64,000 bases of DNA from the NCBI RefSeq assembly GCF_030063205.1, contig NZ_JASISQ010000002.1, positions 186,001 to 250,000 of the forward strand, given 5' to 3'. This document shows, one piece after another, positions 52,852 through 61,159 of the stretch (positions are counted from its first letter, which is position 1; each line of letters opens with the position of its first letter). The position numbers and the translations under genes are program-made. Under the pieces are notes generated by a model that worked only from the letters and a program-made list of their open reading frames with translations, was not told the DNA's origin and did no database searches. Origin of the DNA: Arthrobacter antibioticus (lineage in GTDB: Bacteria > Actinomycetota > Actinomycetes > Actinomycetales > Micrococcaceae).

Positions 52852-53856
52852 ATGAGTAGCCCAGAAGAAAACCTGCAGGGCGCATCGCCTACGGAGGTTC
52901 CCAGTCCCACAGGAATCGTTGTTGGTATTGATGGGTCCGAACAAAGCAATTGTGCCCTGATATGGGCCGCCCGGGAAGCCAAGGCACGGAATCTTCCGTT
53001 GCATCTGGTCACCGCCTACACAGTGCCTATTTTCGCTGCCTCAGGGCTCGACGGTGGATATGCCACAGTGGACGACGACGTTATCCGCCAAGGCGCCGAA
53101 GCTGTCCTTCGTGAGGCGGCCGCGAAGATTGCCCACCTGGACATTCAGATCGACGCACGCGTTGAAAACGGTGACGCCGCAGGGGTGCTGCTTGAGTTAA
53201 GCGAAACTGCGGAGTTACTGGTCTTTGGTTCACGTGGCCGCGGCGGCTTTCTCGGGCGGCTTCTTGGCAACGTCAGCACAGCGCTTCCGGCGCACGCCAA
53301 ATGCCCCACTGTGACAGTGCCCCTGAGTTGTGCGCCACGCCTTGGGGAGGGCCCTGAGGGTGAAAAAGCCGATTCGAAGGTTGAGAAGGTCATCACGGCC
53401 GGCGTTGATGGTTCAGATCAGGCGCGCTACGCCGTCCTGCTTGCCGCCGAGGCGGCCGAACGGGCTGGCAGCACACTGCGTATTATTTGCGCAGTCCAGC
53501 CGTACACCGGCTCACTTGCGTGGATGCCGGCACCTGTGGATCGGGAAGCCCTGTTCGTAGAAATTCAGGGCCAGCTGGATGCTGGCGAGAAATGGCTTCG
53601 CAACCACTTCCCGAAACTTCCCATTGAGGTTGTGCTGCTCGAGGGATCGGCAGTTGACGCACTGGTCACTGCCTCGGCAACGTCAGAATTAGTCGTGATG
53701 GGTACTCGCGGGCGGGGCGGGTTCGCCGGCATGCTCCTTGGCTCAACCACGGATGGAGTCCGGCACCATGCCAAGGGCCCCATCATGGTTGTTCGTGACA
53801 ATGAAGACCCGCGTCTGGGCGACCGGTCAGCATTTGGTCCACTCTTGCAGGCCTGA
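52852..53856 (+). CDS. Tandem universal stress protein (two UspA domains)
   Basis: 334 residues from ATG 52852, with AGGAGG seven bases upstream. Domain 1 (about 20–155) and domain 2 (about 175–320) each keep the ATP-binding G-2X-G-9X-G-(S/T) loop: GSRGRGGFLGRLLGNVST and GTRGRGGFAGMLLGSTT. Such ATP-binding USPs mark dormancy and stress survival in actinobacteria. A much longer upstream reading frame is antisense to the PLP-enzyme gene and was discarded. Confidence 0.93.
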   Translation: MSSPEENLQGASPTEVPSPTGIVVGIDGSEQSNCALIWAAREAKARNLPLHLVTAYTVPIFAASGLDGGYATVDDDVIRQGAEAVLREAAAKIAHLDIQIDARVENGDAAGVLLELSETAELLVFGSRGRGGFLGRLLGNVSTALPAHAKCPTVTVPLSCAPRLGEGPEGEKADSKVEKVITAGVDGSDQARYAVLLAAEAAERAGSTLRIICAVQPYTGSLAWMPAPVDREALFVEIQGQLDAGEKWLRNHFPKLPIEVVLLEGSAVDALVTASATSELVVMGTRGRGGFAGMLLGSTTDGVRHHAKGPIMVVRDNEDPRLGDRSAFGPLLQA

Positions 53857-53878
53857 AAATTCGGAGATCTTGCACAGA

Positions 53879-53934
53879 AATAACTGAGGCGCTTTGCTCC
53901 ATGAAATCCATGGAGCAAAGCGCCTCAGTTATTT
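53879..53934. terminator. Bidirectional terminator between usp and the NlpC/P60 gene
   Basis: Perfect ~25-bp arms (…AACTGAGGCGCTTTGCTCC and complement) with a 5-nt AAATC loop, A-run before and T-run after. It serves both convergent genes. Confidence 0.93.
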
Positions 53935-53961
53935 GATCCTTGACTTTTGTGAACCAGCCTT

Positions 53962-55476
53962 TTAGTACCTGGCCGCATAGGGGTACAAGCTCATACCTGA
54001 CATCCAGGACAGCGATGTGATACCCAAAGGCTGGCTTGGATTTAGGGCCTGAACCACCTGGTTATTACCAATGTAAATAGCGATGTGGCCAAACCGGCCG
54101 GCTCCGTTGTCGTCAAACACCAGCAAATCCCCGTACCGCATCTGGGAGAGCGGGACTCGTTGCGGTGCGGCCCAGAACTGGTCGCTGCCTTGGCGAGGGA
54201 CCGCGATGCCAGCGGAGGCAAAGGCCTGCTGCACCAGCCCGGAGCAGTCAAACGCAGTGGGGCCATTGCCGCCCCACTGGTAGGGCCCGCCAATTTTGGA
54301 CATAGCGTAGTTGACCATGACCTGCGTGTGCGAGCCTGACGGGGCTGGCGCTGGCGCTGGCGGCTTGGGAACCGGTGCGGGAGCCGGAGCCGGCGGTTTT
54401 GGTGCCGGTGGCCTGGGAACTGGTGCGGGGGCCGGTGCTGGTGGTTGAGGCGCTGGTGGTTTGGGGACTGTCGGTTTGGGGACTGTCGGGGCAGGCGGGG
54501 CAGGCCGGTTGGGTGCCTGCGGCTGCACAGGCAGTGGGCGGGTAATTATATTACCGGCAGGGAGTAGTTCATTTGCCGGGGGGCGCAGTGGTTCAGGGGC
54601 GCTGGTTGATTCGGCGATTTGCTGCTTCAGGGCCGCTTCCTGTGCTTGACGAGCCAGTTCATCCACACGGGCGCCTTCCAACGCCACGGTGGTGTTGTGC
54701 AAAGCGGCCATTCTTTGCAGCAGGACGTCTCGCTGTGCCTGGTTTTCAGCGATGATCCCGGCCTGTGCGTCGGCAGCTGACTGGGCTTGTGTGTGTGAGG
54801 CTTTTGCGTCGGCAATGGCATCGTCGGCCGCGTTCCGTGATGCCACGGCTTGGGCGTCAAGTGCTGCCGAAGTTGCCGCAGATGCCTTGGCGGTGTCAAA
54901 GGTGTGGGCCCGATTGGTGCTCAACGCCATCAGCGTTGACGCTTGATACATGGCATTGTCAGCATCGGAGCTGGCCAGGAAGCTTTGCACGCTGAGGTCA
55001 AGCCCGCCATTTTTGTACAGACTACCTGCCAGTTGCCCCAGCTGGGCTTGGGCCAACTTGCTGGCGCTGGTGGCTGCCTCGGATTTTGCCTTGGCTGTCT
55101 GCGCTTCAGCTTCTCGCTGCTCCATAATCACCAAAGCGTTGGTGTATGAGCTGTTGGCGCCCATGGCGGCGAGGGTTGAAGCTTGAAGTTTGTCATTCGC
55201 TGAGCTGATAATCGCATCTAGCTGCGCCGAAGCAACAGCAGTGGCACTTTCGGATTGCTTGGCTTCGGTGATGTCATCTGCGCTGGGAACGGCGGGACTG
55301 AACGGGCGCAGCGCCAACTGTTGCCACGCCGTCGTACTGAGAGCGCCGGGCCCAAAGGCGGAAGAAGGGGCATCTGCAGCAGTGGGGGCGGCAAGTGCGG
55401 GGGATAGCAGTGCCGTTGAGGTGAGAACAGCACACGCCAGTGCCGTTGTACCGCGAACCAAATAACGCATAGTCAT
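53962..55476 (-). CDS. Secreted NlpC/P60 peptidoglycan endopeptidase with coiled-coil and Pro-rich linker
   Basis: 504 residues. Signal peptide (TTALACAVLTSTALLSPALA), an Ala/Gln-rich coiled-coil (about 60–285), a Pro/Ala linker of repeated PPAPAPAPVPKP type (about 310–375), then the NlpC/P60 domain. Catalytic Cys411 in FDCSGLVQQAF and His464 in FGHIAIYIG; the third polar residue lies in the following strand. The layout is like RipA/CwlO-type hydrolases that split stem peptides during division, with the coiled-coil thought to block the active site. AAGG lies seven bases before the ATG. No c-di-AMP riboswitch was recognised in its leader. Confidence 0.93.
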   Translation of the reverse strand: MTMRYLVRGTTALACAVLTSTALLSPALAAPTAADAPSSAFGPGALSTTAWQQLALRPFSPAVPSADDITEAKQSESATAVASAQLDAIISSANDKLQASTLAAMGANSSYTNALVIMEQREAEAQTAKAKSEAATSASKLAQAQLGQLAGSLYKNGGLDLSVQSFLASSDADNAMYQASTLMALSTNRAHTFDTAKASAATSAALDAQAVASRNAADDAIADAKASHTQAQSAADAQAGIIAENQAQRDVLLQRMAALHNTTVALEGARVDELARQAQEAALKQQIAESTSAPEPLRPPANELLPAGNIITRPLPVQPQAPNRPAPPAPTVPKPTVPKPPAPQPPAPAPAPVPRPPAPKPPAPAPAPVPKPPAPAPAPSGSHTQVMVNYAMSKIGGPYQWGGNGPTAFDCSGLVQQAFASAGIAVPRQGSDQFWAAPQRVPLSQMRYGDLLVFDDNGAGRFGHIAIYIGNNQVVQALNPSQPLGITSLSWMSGMSLYPYAARY

Positions 55477-55639
55477 CCAATTGCCTTACTGCAGATCGGT
55501 AGATAAGTGGCGCATTGCTGCGGGCCGTGGGGCAGGGAAGCGCTTGCGAAGAAACTTGCCCAGCTCATCAGACCTTACGGCTCCGAAGAGGCCTTGGCAA
55601 CATGAGCACCATGGGCAACATGAATCACATTGGTGTCAT

Positions 55640-56047
55640 TTATCCCCAGCCGAGCTCATGTAGACGCGCGTCGCTGATCCCAAAGTGGTGAGCGATCTCA
55701 TGGACCACGCTCACGGTGACTTCATGAATGACTTCCGCACGGTTCTGGCAGATTCCCATGATCGGGTGGCGGAAGATCGTGATGCGGTCAGGCAGGGATC
55801 CTGAGTCCCACCACGCATCACGTTCAGTTAGAGGCGTTCCTTCATATAACCCAAGCAGCACCGCTGTGGGGTCATCGCCCGGTTCGGGGACGTAGTCATC
55901 GCAGATAAAAATCGCCACGTTGTCCATCTTCCCGCGTAGCTCATCCGGGATCCTTTCAATAGCCGCTTCCACGGCGGCGTCAAACTCCTGTTCATCCATG
56001 GTGAACGGGGCGAAAGAGGGGATGCTGGCGAGTGGATTTTCAGGCAT
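55640..56047 (-). CDS. Minimal zincin metallopeptidase-like protein
   Basis: 135 residues from ATG 56047 (GGGGGG upstream). H116-E117-I-A-H120 in VSVVHEIAHHFGISDARLHELGWG provides the HExxH zinc site with a nearby Asp/His as possible third ligand. The upstream LPDRITIFRHPIM and acidic E/D-rich segments are typical of the small actinobacterial metallopeptidase family. No signal peptide, so cytoplasmic. Substrate unknown. Confidence 0.88.
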   Translation of the reverse strand: MPENPLASIPSFAPFTMDEQEFDAAVEAAIERIPDELRGKMDNVAIFICDDYVPEPGDDPTAVLLGLYEGTPLTERDAWWDSGSLPDRITIFRHPIMGICQNRAEVIHEVTVSVVHEIAHHFGISDARLHELGWG

Positions 56048-56231
56048 ACCCCCCAGCTTAATGAGTGGTTGCGGCAACGCCAGATCCTTGGCACATTTCA
56101 GCTATTTTGAACTGTGCAACCGGGTGGGGTGGATGGCCGTTTTGTGTTCTGGGTAAATAGGCTCTATAGTTTTTGGAGTCCACTTCAAACCGAAGCGCTG
56201 GAAACAACGCGGCGGCCTGAAGGATGACTAG

Positions 56232-56304
56232 GCCCCCATCGTCTAGCGGCCTAGGACACCGCCCTTTCACGGCGGCGGCACGGGTTCGAATCCCGTTGGG
56301 GGTA
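56232..56304 (+). tRNA. tRNA-Glu (anticodon TTC)
   Basis: 73 nt: acceptor GCCCCCA/TGGGGGT (G·U first pair), anticodon stem CCGCC-CTTTCAC-GGCGG, T-arm with GGTTCGAATCCC. CCA is not encoded. Confidence 0.96.
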
Positions 56305-56422
56305 CTTTTACGAGTAAGTGGTTAGCCGGTGAAAAAATTGCTGGTACGCTATAGATCGTGAAAATTACGCGAAAGCGTTGTTTGAAACAAGTTGTTTGAA
56401 GCAAAATGCAGTAATTAAGTAT

Positions 56423-56496
56423 GGCCCTGTAGCGCAGTTGGTTAGCGCGCCGCCCTGTCACGGCGGAGGTCGCGGGTTCGAGTCCCGTCAGGGTCG
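56423..56496 (+). tRNA. tRNA-Asp (anticodon GTC)
   Basis: 74 nt: acceptor GGCCCTG/CAGGGTC, anticodon loop CTGTCAC, T-loop TTCGAGT, discriminator G. CCA is not encoded. Confidence 0.96.
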
Positions 56497-56564
56497 CTTT
56501 GGTTTTCTTGACTAGTGCAAGAGGATCTGGTGACGAGGATTTTCAGATCACCAAGGCTCTGTAG

Positions 56565-56630
56565 CTCAGTTGGTAGAGCGTTCGACTGAAAATCGAAAGG
56601 TCACCGGATCGACGCCGGTCGGAGCCACCA
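56565..56630 (+). tRNA. tRNA-Phe (anticodon GAA), 3' CCA encoded
   Basis: Acceptor GGCTCTG/CGGAGCC, D-arm GCTC/GAGC, anticodon loop CTGAAAA, discriminator A and encoded CCA. The T-loop reads ATCGACG, so position 54, almost always T (ribothymidine), is A. All stems are intact, so the gene looks functional. Confidence 0.93.
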
Positions 56631-56632
56631 GT

Positions 56633-56660
56633 AAGACCCCGAGAAATCGGGGTCTTTCTC
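56633..56660 (+). terminator. Terminator of the tRNA cluster
   Basis: AAGACCCCGA-GAAA-TCGGGGTCTT, then a T-rich TCTCGTTT. Confidence 0.85.
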
Positions 56661-56762
56661 GTTTAACCTGCCAGGTTCTTTCGGGGGTTAGCTCTCCCGG
56701 CGTTGCCCCTTAAGTAAGCGGTGCATAGGCTTACCGTAAGAGGAACAGAAAAGGACCCGTTA

Positions 56763-57308
56763 ATGGACGCGCACAACCAGGCTTCATATTCTTCAAGCAC
56801 AGCCAACCCGGAGGGCACCCAGGGCCGCACCACTATTGCCGAGGCAGCGGTGGCCAAGGTGGTGGGCGTGGCCGTTCGCGGTGTGGCGGGTGTCCATGCG
56901 GTGGGTTCCGGTGCGTCCCGCTCCCTTGGCGCGATTCGCGAGGTTGTGGGGGCAACGGATCTAACCCAAGGTGTTCGTGTGGAGGTGGGTGAATCTGAAG
57001 TTGCTGTGGATATTGTTTTGCTGGCAGAGTACGGCTATCCACTGCAGGCCCTCGCCGACACGGTTCGTCGAGCCGTTTATGCCGCAGTGCAGGAGCTGGT
57101 GGGGCGCAGCGTCATTGAGGTGAATATTGAGATCACTGACGTGTTCATTCCGGCCTCTGAGTCCGAGAAGTCTGTTCAGCGTCCGCGCTTAGCGGGACGT
57201 TTGGGCGCGCTGGACGTACAGCCGCCCGCGCCAAATTCAGCGGCGATCCTGCCACCGGCGTCAACCAAGAACCGCAACAATCCAATGGAAACCGGGGAAC
57301 AGCTGTGA
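56763..57308 (+). CDS. Asp23/Gls24-family envelope stress protein, copy 1
   Basis: 181 residues from ATG 56763 (AAAGGA upstream). The Asp23 domain spans about 20–130: GRTTIAEAAVAKVVGVAVRGVAGVHAVG, then VRVEVGESEVAVDIVLLAEYGYPLQALADTVRRAVYAAVQELVGRSVIEVNIEITDVF. The C-terminus is a polar Pro/Arg tail. In Firmicutes, Asp23 is a cytosolic membrane-anchored protein linked to cell-wall stress. First of five genes that overlap by 4 nt each. Confidence 0.9.
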   Translation: MDAHNQASYSSSTANPEGTQGRTTIAEAAVAKVVGVAVRGVAGVHAVGSGASRSLGAIREVVGATDLTQGVRVEVGESEVAVDIVLLAEYGYPLQALADTVRRAVYAAVQELVGRSVIEVNIEITDVFIPASESEKSVQRPRLAGRLGALDVQPPAPNSAAILPPASTKNRNNPMETGEQL

Positions 57309-57496
57309 ATCTCAGCGTAGTCTGCGCCGCATTCGGCGCGTTTTTAGCATTTATGGCGTTTGCTTTTGGTTTTTGGGGCTTCCTGATTTCAGTTATCTTT
57401 ATTGTTGTTGGAGCATTCGTGGGCCGCGCGGCCAGCGGTCAGCTTGATTGGCGCGGTGCCTTGGATGCGCTCACCGGACGGCGCTCGTCCTCGTGA
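57305..57496 (+). CDS. Small two-helix membrane protein, DUF2273-like
   Basis: 63 residues: two hydrophobic helices (about 5–20 and 24–42, with AFAFGFWGFLISVIFIVVGAFVG) and a basic C-tail. Genes of this size (DUF2273) accompany Asp23/AmaP proteins. The GTG start overlaps the previous stop by 4 nt. It probably helps anchor the Asp23 complex. Confidence 0.8.
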   Translation: MNLSVVCAAFGAFLAFMAFAFGFWGFLISVIFIVVGAFVGRAASGQLDWRGALDALTGRRSSS

Positions 57497-57867
57497 CTGA
57501 AGACCTCACCAAACCTACTGAATTTGCCGGGCACAACCGGATAAGCACCCAGGCGCTAACCTCGCTGGCCAAAGTTGCCGCAGCCGAAGTGCTTGCTGTA
57601 GCACCAGCCCAGGTGCGGGTGGAGTTCTCCGACGACGCCGGTTCGCTGGCTCTGTCTATCTCCTCGGCCATGGGTGCCCCCTCCTTGAATGATGTGCGGG
57701 GCAATCGGGACCGGATAACTCAAAGCGGCGGCAGTATTTTAGTTCGGGCAAAGGCTGCCAAGGCCAGCATCATGGCTGAGGTTGAGCGTTTGAGTGGATC
57801 ACACGTTAGCCGTGTCAATGTGCGAATTTCAGGTTTGGTCACTCGCAGTGACGGGCGAGTCCTGTGA
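57493..57867 (+). CDS. Asp23/Gls24-family protein, copy 2 (short)
   Basis: 124 residues from GTG 57493. Compared with copy 1 the first strand is changed and the domain is shorter, but TQALTSLAKVAAAEVLAVAPAQVRVEF and KASIMAEVERLSGSHVSRVNVRISGLV follow the Asp23 pattern. 4-nt overlaps on both sides. Confidence 0.75.
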   Translation: MTEDLTKPTEFAGHNRISTQALTSLAKVAAAEVLAVAPAQVRVEFSDDAGSLALSISSAMGAPSLNDVRGNRDRITQSGGSILVRAKAAKASIMAEVERLSGSHVSRVNVRISGLVTRSDGRVL

Positions 57868-58484
57868 GTGAAGCCAGGCAGGAGAAGTCTGGATTCAGCG
57901 GCGAGAAACTAAACGACTACACGCGGCGAGTGCTGGGGCGTGAGACTCACTCGGCACGCTCTGGCGTGGCTGTTGTGGCGGCAATTTTGGTTACAGCAGT
58001 GGCGCTGTACTTCATGCTTGAAATGATCCTGGCAGGGCTGGGTCAACCTGCCTGGATAGCGCACCCGATCGACGCCGCCCGACGCGCAGCCGAGCTGCCG
58101 GGGGCCACCCCGCGGGTCCTGCTAGGTGCTGCGGGGGTGCTTATTATCCTGAGCGGTTTGATTTTTTTGGCGCATGGGCTGCTCCCGGGGCGTCGGGCAC
58201 GGCATGTGATTCTCAACAGCAAAGTAGCGATTGTGGTGGATGACGAGGTCATAGCCTCCGCCCTTGCTAGGTGCGCTCGCGTGGCGGCAGGTGTGACTCG
58301 TGAGCAGGTCATGGTGGTGGTTTCGGCTCGCCTGGTGCAGGTTAGCATCCGGCCCACATCCGGGATTCACCTCTCTGAGAATGCTATTGCGGCTGCCGTT
58401 GAGGCACAGGTCGCGGACATGGGGCTAAGCCCTTCCCCGGCCGTGAGCGTGAAGCTGGCCGTGAGCGGGGTGGTCGGGGTATGA
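57864..58484 (+). CDS. DUF6286-like membrane protein of the Asp23 operon
   Basis: 206 residues, GTG start. Two transmembrane helices (about 33–55 and 88–108, GVLIILSGLIFLAHGLLPG), followed by a cytoplasmic α/β domain (VAIVVDDEVIASALARCARVAAGVTREQVMVVVSARLVQVSIRPTSG) that resembles the Asp23/AmaP fold. Actinobacterial family without known function. 4-nt overlaps on both sides. Confidence 0.75.
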   Translation: MSEARQEKSGFSGEKLNDYTRRVLGRETHSARSGVAVVAAILVTAVALYFMLEMILAGLGQPAWIAHPIDAARRAAELPGATPRVLLGAAGVLIILSGLIFLAHGLLPGRRARHVILNSKVAIVVDDEVIASALARCARVAAGVTREQVMVVVSARLVQVSIRPTSGIHLSENAIAAAVEAQVADMGLSPSPAVSVKLAVSGVVGV

Positions 58485-59101
58485 ACGGAACTCCTCGAGC
58501 CTTAAACCGCCTCCTATTGACTGTGCTTGGGTTGTTCCTTGCGCTGGTAGGTGCGGGGGCGATCCTGCTTGCCGCAGTACCGTCAGCGGCCCGGTGGTGG
58601 CGGGGCTGGGCGGGTGGTCAGGTGGACGCGGTGGCGAGGTATGCGGAGCGAACGCGGCTGCTGGGAACGTCGGAGAGCTGGATTTGGTTTGCCGGGGCAG
58701 CCATCTTCTTGTTGGTGGTAATTGTGATGGTTTCTTGGATCGCGAACCAGGGCAAGGGCAGGGCCGGCACTCTGTATGACAATGGCGGCAACGGGGACGA
58801 CGACGGTGCCGCCGGTTCGGTCAGGCTTAGCTGTGCGGTGGCCGAGCAGGCGCTCAAAAGCGCACTTTTGGAACGTACCGACGTGTTTGGTGTTTCTGTG
58901 ACGAGTTATGACTTCCGCAAACGAACGGCACTGAGGGTTCGTGTACTCCCCCGTCAAGGCGTTGCGCCACAAGAAATTGCAGCAGAAATTACCGAACTGG
59001 TGAGCATCCTTGAGGAACTACTGGGCCTTGAAGTCCCGGTGCTGCTCAGCATCGGCTCCGGGGCAAGGTCACGCTTCACTAAAGCCGAACGAGTCCGCTA
59101 G
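58481..59101 (+). CDS. AmaP-like Asp23 membrane anchor protein
   Basis: 206 residues. Two transmembrane helices (about 10–33 and 66–86) enclose a short outer loop; the cytoplasmic C-terminal domain (LSCAVAEQALKSALLERTDVFGVSVTSYDFRKRTALRVRVLPRQG) has the Asp23-related fold. In Staphylococcus, AmaP tethers Asp23 to the membrane; the same role is likely here. Last of the overlapping genes. Confidence 0.78.
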   Translation: MNGTPRALNRLLLTVLGLFLALVGAGAILLAAVPSAARWWRGWAGGQVDAVARYAERTRLLGTSESWIWFAGAAIFLLVVIVMVSWIANQGKGRAGTLYDNGGNGDDDGAAGSVRLSCAVAEQALKSALLERTDVFGVSVTSYDFRKRTALRVRVLPRQGVAPQEIAAEITELVSILEELLGLEVPVLLSIGSGARSRFTKAERVR

Positions 59102-59169
59102 TCTCGATTTATCATCAACCTTGGGCGTAGAGCGCCTCGGGTCCGCAGCGGCACACGATGGAGGGCATC

Positions 59170-59433
59170 ATGACTGAGAGCAATACTGAAAAGACGGGTG
59201 GCGAAGCCATGGATAAGGCCAAGGATTTCGCCGCGGACGCAGTTGGAAACGCCAAGGAATTTGCTGGGGATGCCGGTGAAAACATCAAAGAATTCACCGA
59301 AGATGCTGTTGAGAACGTAAAGGAATTTGCAGGAGACGCTGCGGAGAACGTAAAGGAATTTGCTGGGGATGCAGCTGAGCATGCCAAGGGCCTTGGGGCC
59401 AAGATTTCCGGTCTGTTCAAGCACAATAAGTAG
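59170..59433 (+). CDS. LEA-like amphipathic 11-mer repeat protein
   Basis: 87 residues from ATG 59170, with GGAGGG just upstream. Residues 16–70 are five uninterrupted 11-residue repeats of the form NVKEFAGDAAE, followed by a sixth weaker unit (HAKGLGAKISG) and a Lys-rich end. This is the pattern of group-3 LEA and apolipoprotein-like proteins, which are disordered in water and helical on membranes or when dried. Two DNA units of 33 bp are nearly identical. It follows the Asp23 operon by 68 nt and probably shares stress regulation. No exact family is claimed. Confidence 0.8.
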   Translation: MTESNTEKTGGEAMDKAKDFAADAVGNAKEFAGDAGENIKEFTEDAVENVKEFAGDAAENVKEFAGDAAEHAKGLGAKISGLFKHNK

Positions 59434-59436
59434 TCT

Positions 59437-59491
59437 GCTGGACAAAAGTCCAGCAAGGGCGGCGGCTATCCCAGGGGTAGAAGCCGCCCTT
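59437..59491 (+). terminator. Two consecutive hairpins after the LEA-like gene
   Basis: GCTGGAC-AAAA-GTCCAGC (59437–59454) followed at once by AAGGGCGGC/GCCGCCCTT (59455–59491), then ATTTCTGTC. The second is the likely terminator. Confidence 0.75.
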
Positions 59492-59609
59492 ATTTCTGTC
59501 TAAAGCGCCGCCTAGGGGCGTCCAGCGCGGCCATGGGCGCACCGTGGCGAATCTGGCGCGGGCTCCCGGGCCCATATTCTTGTATGGAAACGAAATGGTA
59601 AAGAAAAGG

Positions 59610-59623
59610 TGTAAGCGCTTGCA
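59610..59623 (+). promoter_or_regulatory. LacI/GalR-type operator of the sugar ABC operon
   Basis: TGTAAGCGCTTGCA matches the TGNAANCGNTTNCA-type consensus of LacI-family operators with a central CG. It overlaps a possible -35 TTGCAC (59619–59624), 18 nt before TAGTGT (59643–59648), so binding would repress. The LacI-family gene at 63466 is the expected ligand. Confidence 0.75.
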
Positions 59624-59719
59624 CTATATGCCCGCTTGTAACTAGTGTGAGGTTCACCACTGGCGCGATCCGTCCAAAAGGATGCAGCGTATGGAGATTT
59701 TCACTTTAGGAGAATGAGC

Positions 59720-61009
59720 ATGGGAACCAAGATTTCAAAGTTGTATATGCCACTGGCGGCTGCTGCGGTGTTCGCCATGACACTTTCCGCTTGTGGCGGG
59801 GGCACCGGAGGGGGGACCAGCGGCGGCAACGGCGCCGCCTCAGAGAACCTTGATGGCCGAGGTCCCATCACCTACGTGCAGGGAAAGGACAACTCCGACG
59901 TGGTGCGCCCGCTCATTGAAAAGTGGAACGCTGCGCACAAAGACGAGCAAGTTAAATTCAAGGAACAGTCTGATAACGCCGATCAGCAGCATGATGACTT
60001 GGTAAAAAACTTTCAAGCAAAAAACGCTGATTACGACGTGGCCAGCGTTGACGTGATTTGGACGGCAGAGTTTGCGGCCAAAGGCTGGCTGCAACCCTTG
60101 TCAGACGCCATGAAGGTAAGTACTGATGGCATGCTTGAGGCCACAGTGAAAACAGGAACCTACAAGGACGTGCTCTACACGCTCCCGCAGACCTCCGACG
60201 GTGGCATGCTTTATTACCGGAAAGACTTGGTACCCACCCCACCCAAAACTTGGGAAGAAATGATGGGCATGTGCTCCATCGCCAAGGAAAAAGGCATCGA
60301 TTGCTACGCCGGTCAGTTCGCCCAGTACGAGGGCCTAACAGTCAACGTCGCTGAAGCCATCAACAGCGAAGGCGGGAAGATTGTGGATAAAGATGGCAAA
60401 TCCACAGTAAATTCCCCAGAGGCAAAAGCTGGGCTGCAAAACTTGGTTAAGGCTTACAAGGATGGGGATATCCCCAAGCAGGCTCTGACCTACCAGGAAG
60501 AGCAGGGTCGCCAGTCATTTGAAGCTGGCAAGCTAATGTTCCTGCGCAACTGGCCCTATGTTTATAATCTTGCCAAAACAGACGGCTCCTCCACAATCAA
60601 GGACACCTTTGGTGTTGCGCCGCTGCCGGGCAAGGATGGCCCAGGCGCTTCCACCCTTGGTGGACACAATCTGGGAGTCAGTGTGTACTCCAAGAACAAA
60701 GCCACTGCTAAAGACTTCCTAGAATTCATGACGTCGGAAGAAACCCAAAAGTTCTACGCCACGCAGGGATCCATGGCACCGGTGCTCGGTTCCTTGTACG
60801 ACGATGCGGAACTCATTGCCAAGCTGCCGTACTTGCCAGTTTTGAAGACCTCGATTGAAAATGCTGTGCCCCGTCCGGTAACTCCGTTCTACCCGGCTGT
60901 TACTCAGGCAATCCAACAGAACAGTTTCGCGGCTCTGCAAGGTAGCAAAACCGTGGAGCAGGCGTTGATGGATATGGAAGCAGCCATCAACACCACCACA
61001 TCCAAGTAG
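59720..61009 (+). CDS. Sugar ABC transporter substrate-binding lipoprotein
   Basis: 429 residues from ATG 59720 (AGGAG seven bases upstream; ATG 59714 is too close to it). The signal peptide ends in lipobox LSAC, followed by a Gly-rich linker. Family-1 binding-protein features: WNAAHKDEQVKFKEQSDNADQQHDDLVKNFQAKNADYDVASVDVIWTAEFAAKGWLQPL and RNWPYVYNL. The general pattern resembles trehalose/maltose-binding ThuE/LpqY proteins, but the sugar cannot be assigned by eye. First gene of the operon. Confidence 0.88.
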   Translation: MGTKISKLYMPLAAAAVFAMTLSACGGGTGGGTSGGNGAASENLDGRGPITYVQGKDNSDVVRPLIEKWNAAHKDEQVKFKEQSDNADQQHDDLVKNFQAKNADYDVASVDVIWTAEFAAKGWLQPLSDAMKVSTDGMLEATVKTGTYKDVLYTLPQTSDGGMLYYRKDLVPTPPKTWEEMMGMCSIAKEKGIDCYAGQFAQYEGLTVNVAEAINSEGGKIVDKDGKSTVNSPEAKAGLQNLVKAYKDGDIPKQALTYQEEQGRQSFEAGKLMFLRNWPYVYNLAKTDGSSTIKDTFGVAPLPGKDGPGASTLGGHNLGVSVYSKNKATAKDFLEFMTSEETQKFYATQGSMAPVLGSLYDDAELIAKLPYLPVLKTSIENAVPRPVTPFYPAVTQAIQQNSFAALQGSKTVEQALMDMEAAINTTTSK

Positions 61010-61159
61010 CCGGTGGCGGTACTCGCACCAGTGTGAGAGCGAAAACAAGGGTGCCGAACCGCTAGTAACGGGTGGTGCTGCTGAGGCTGAGAATAGCCAA
61101 AACGCGCACCACCCGTTGTTGACGTTGCACATCAATCGAGGATTATGAAAGGGGCCGGC

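Noticed and set aside
55477-55639. c-di-AMP (ydaO) riboswitch before the NlpC/P60 gene
   Set aside because: Expected because such hydrolases are often controlled this way and disA is present, but I could not find the conserved core in this 163-nt leader.
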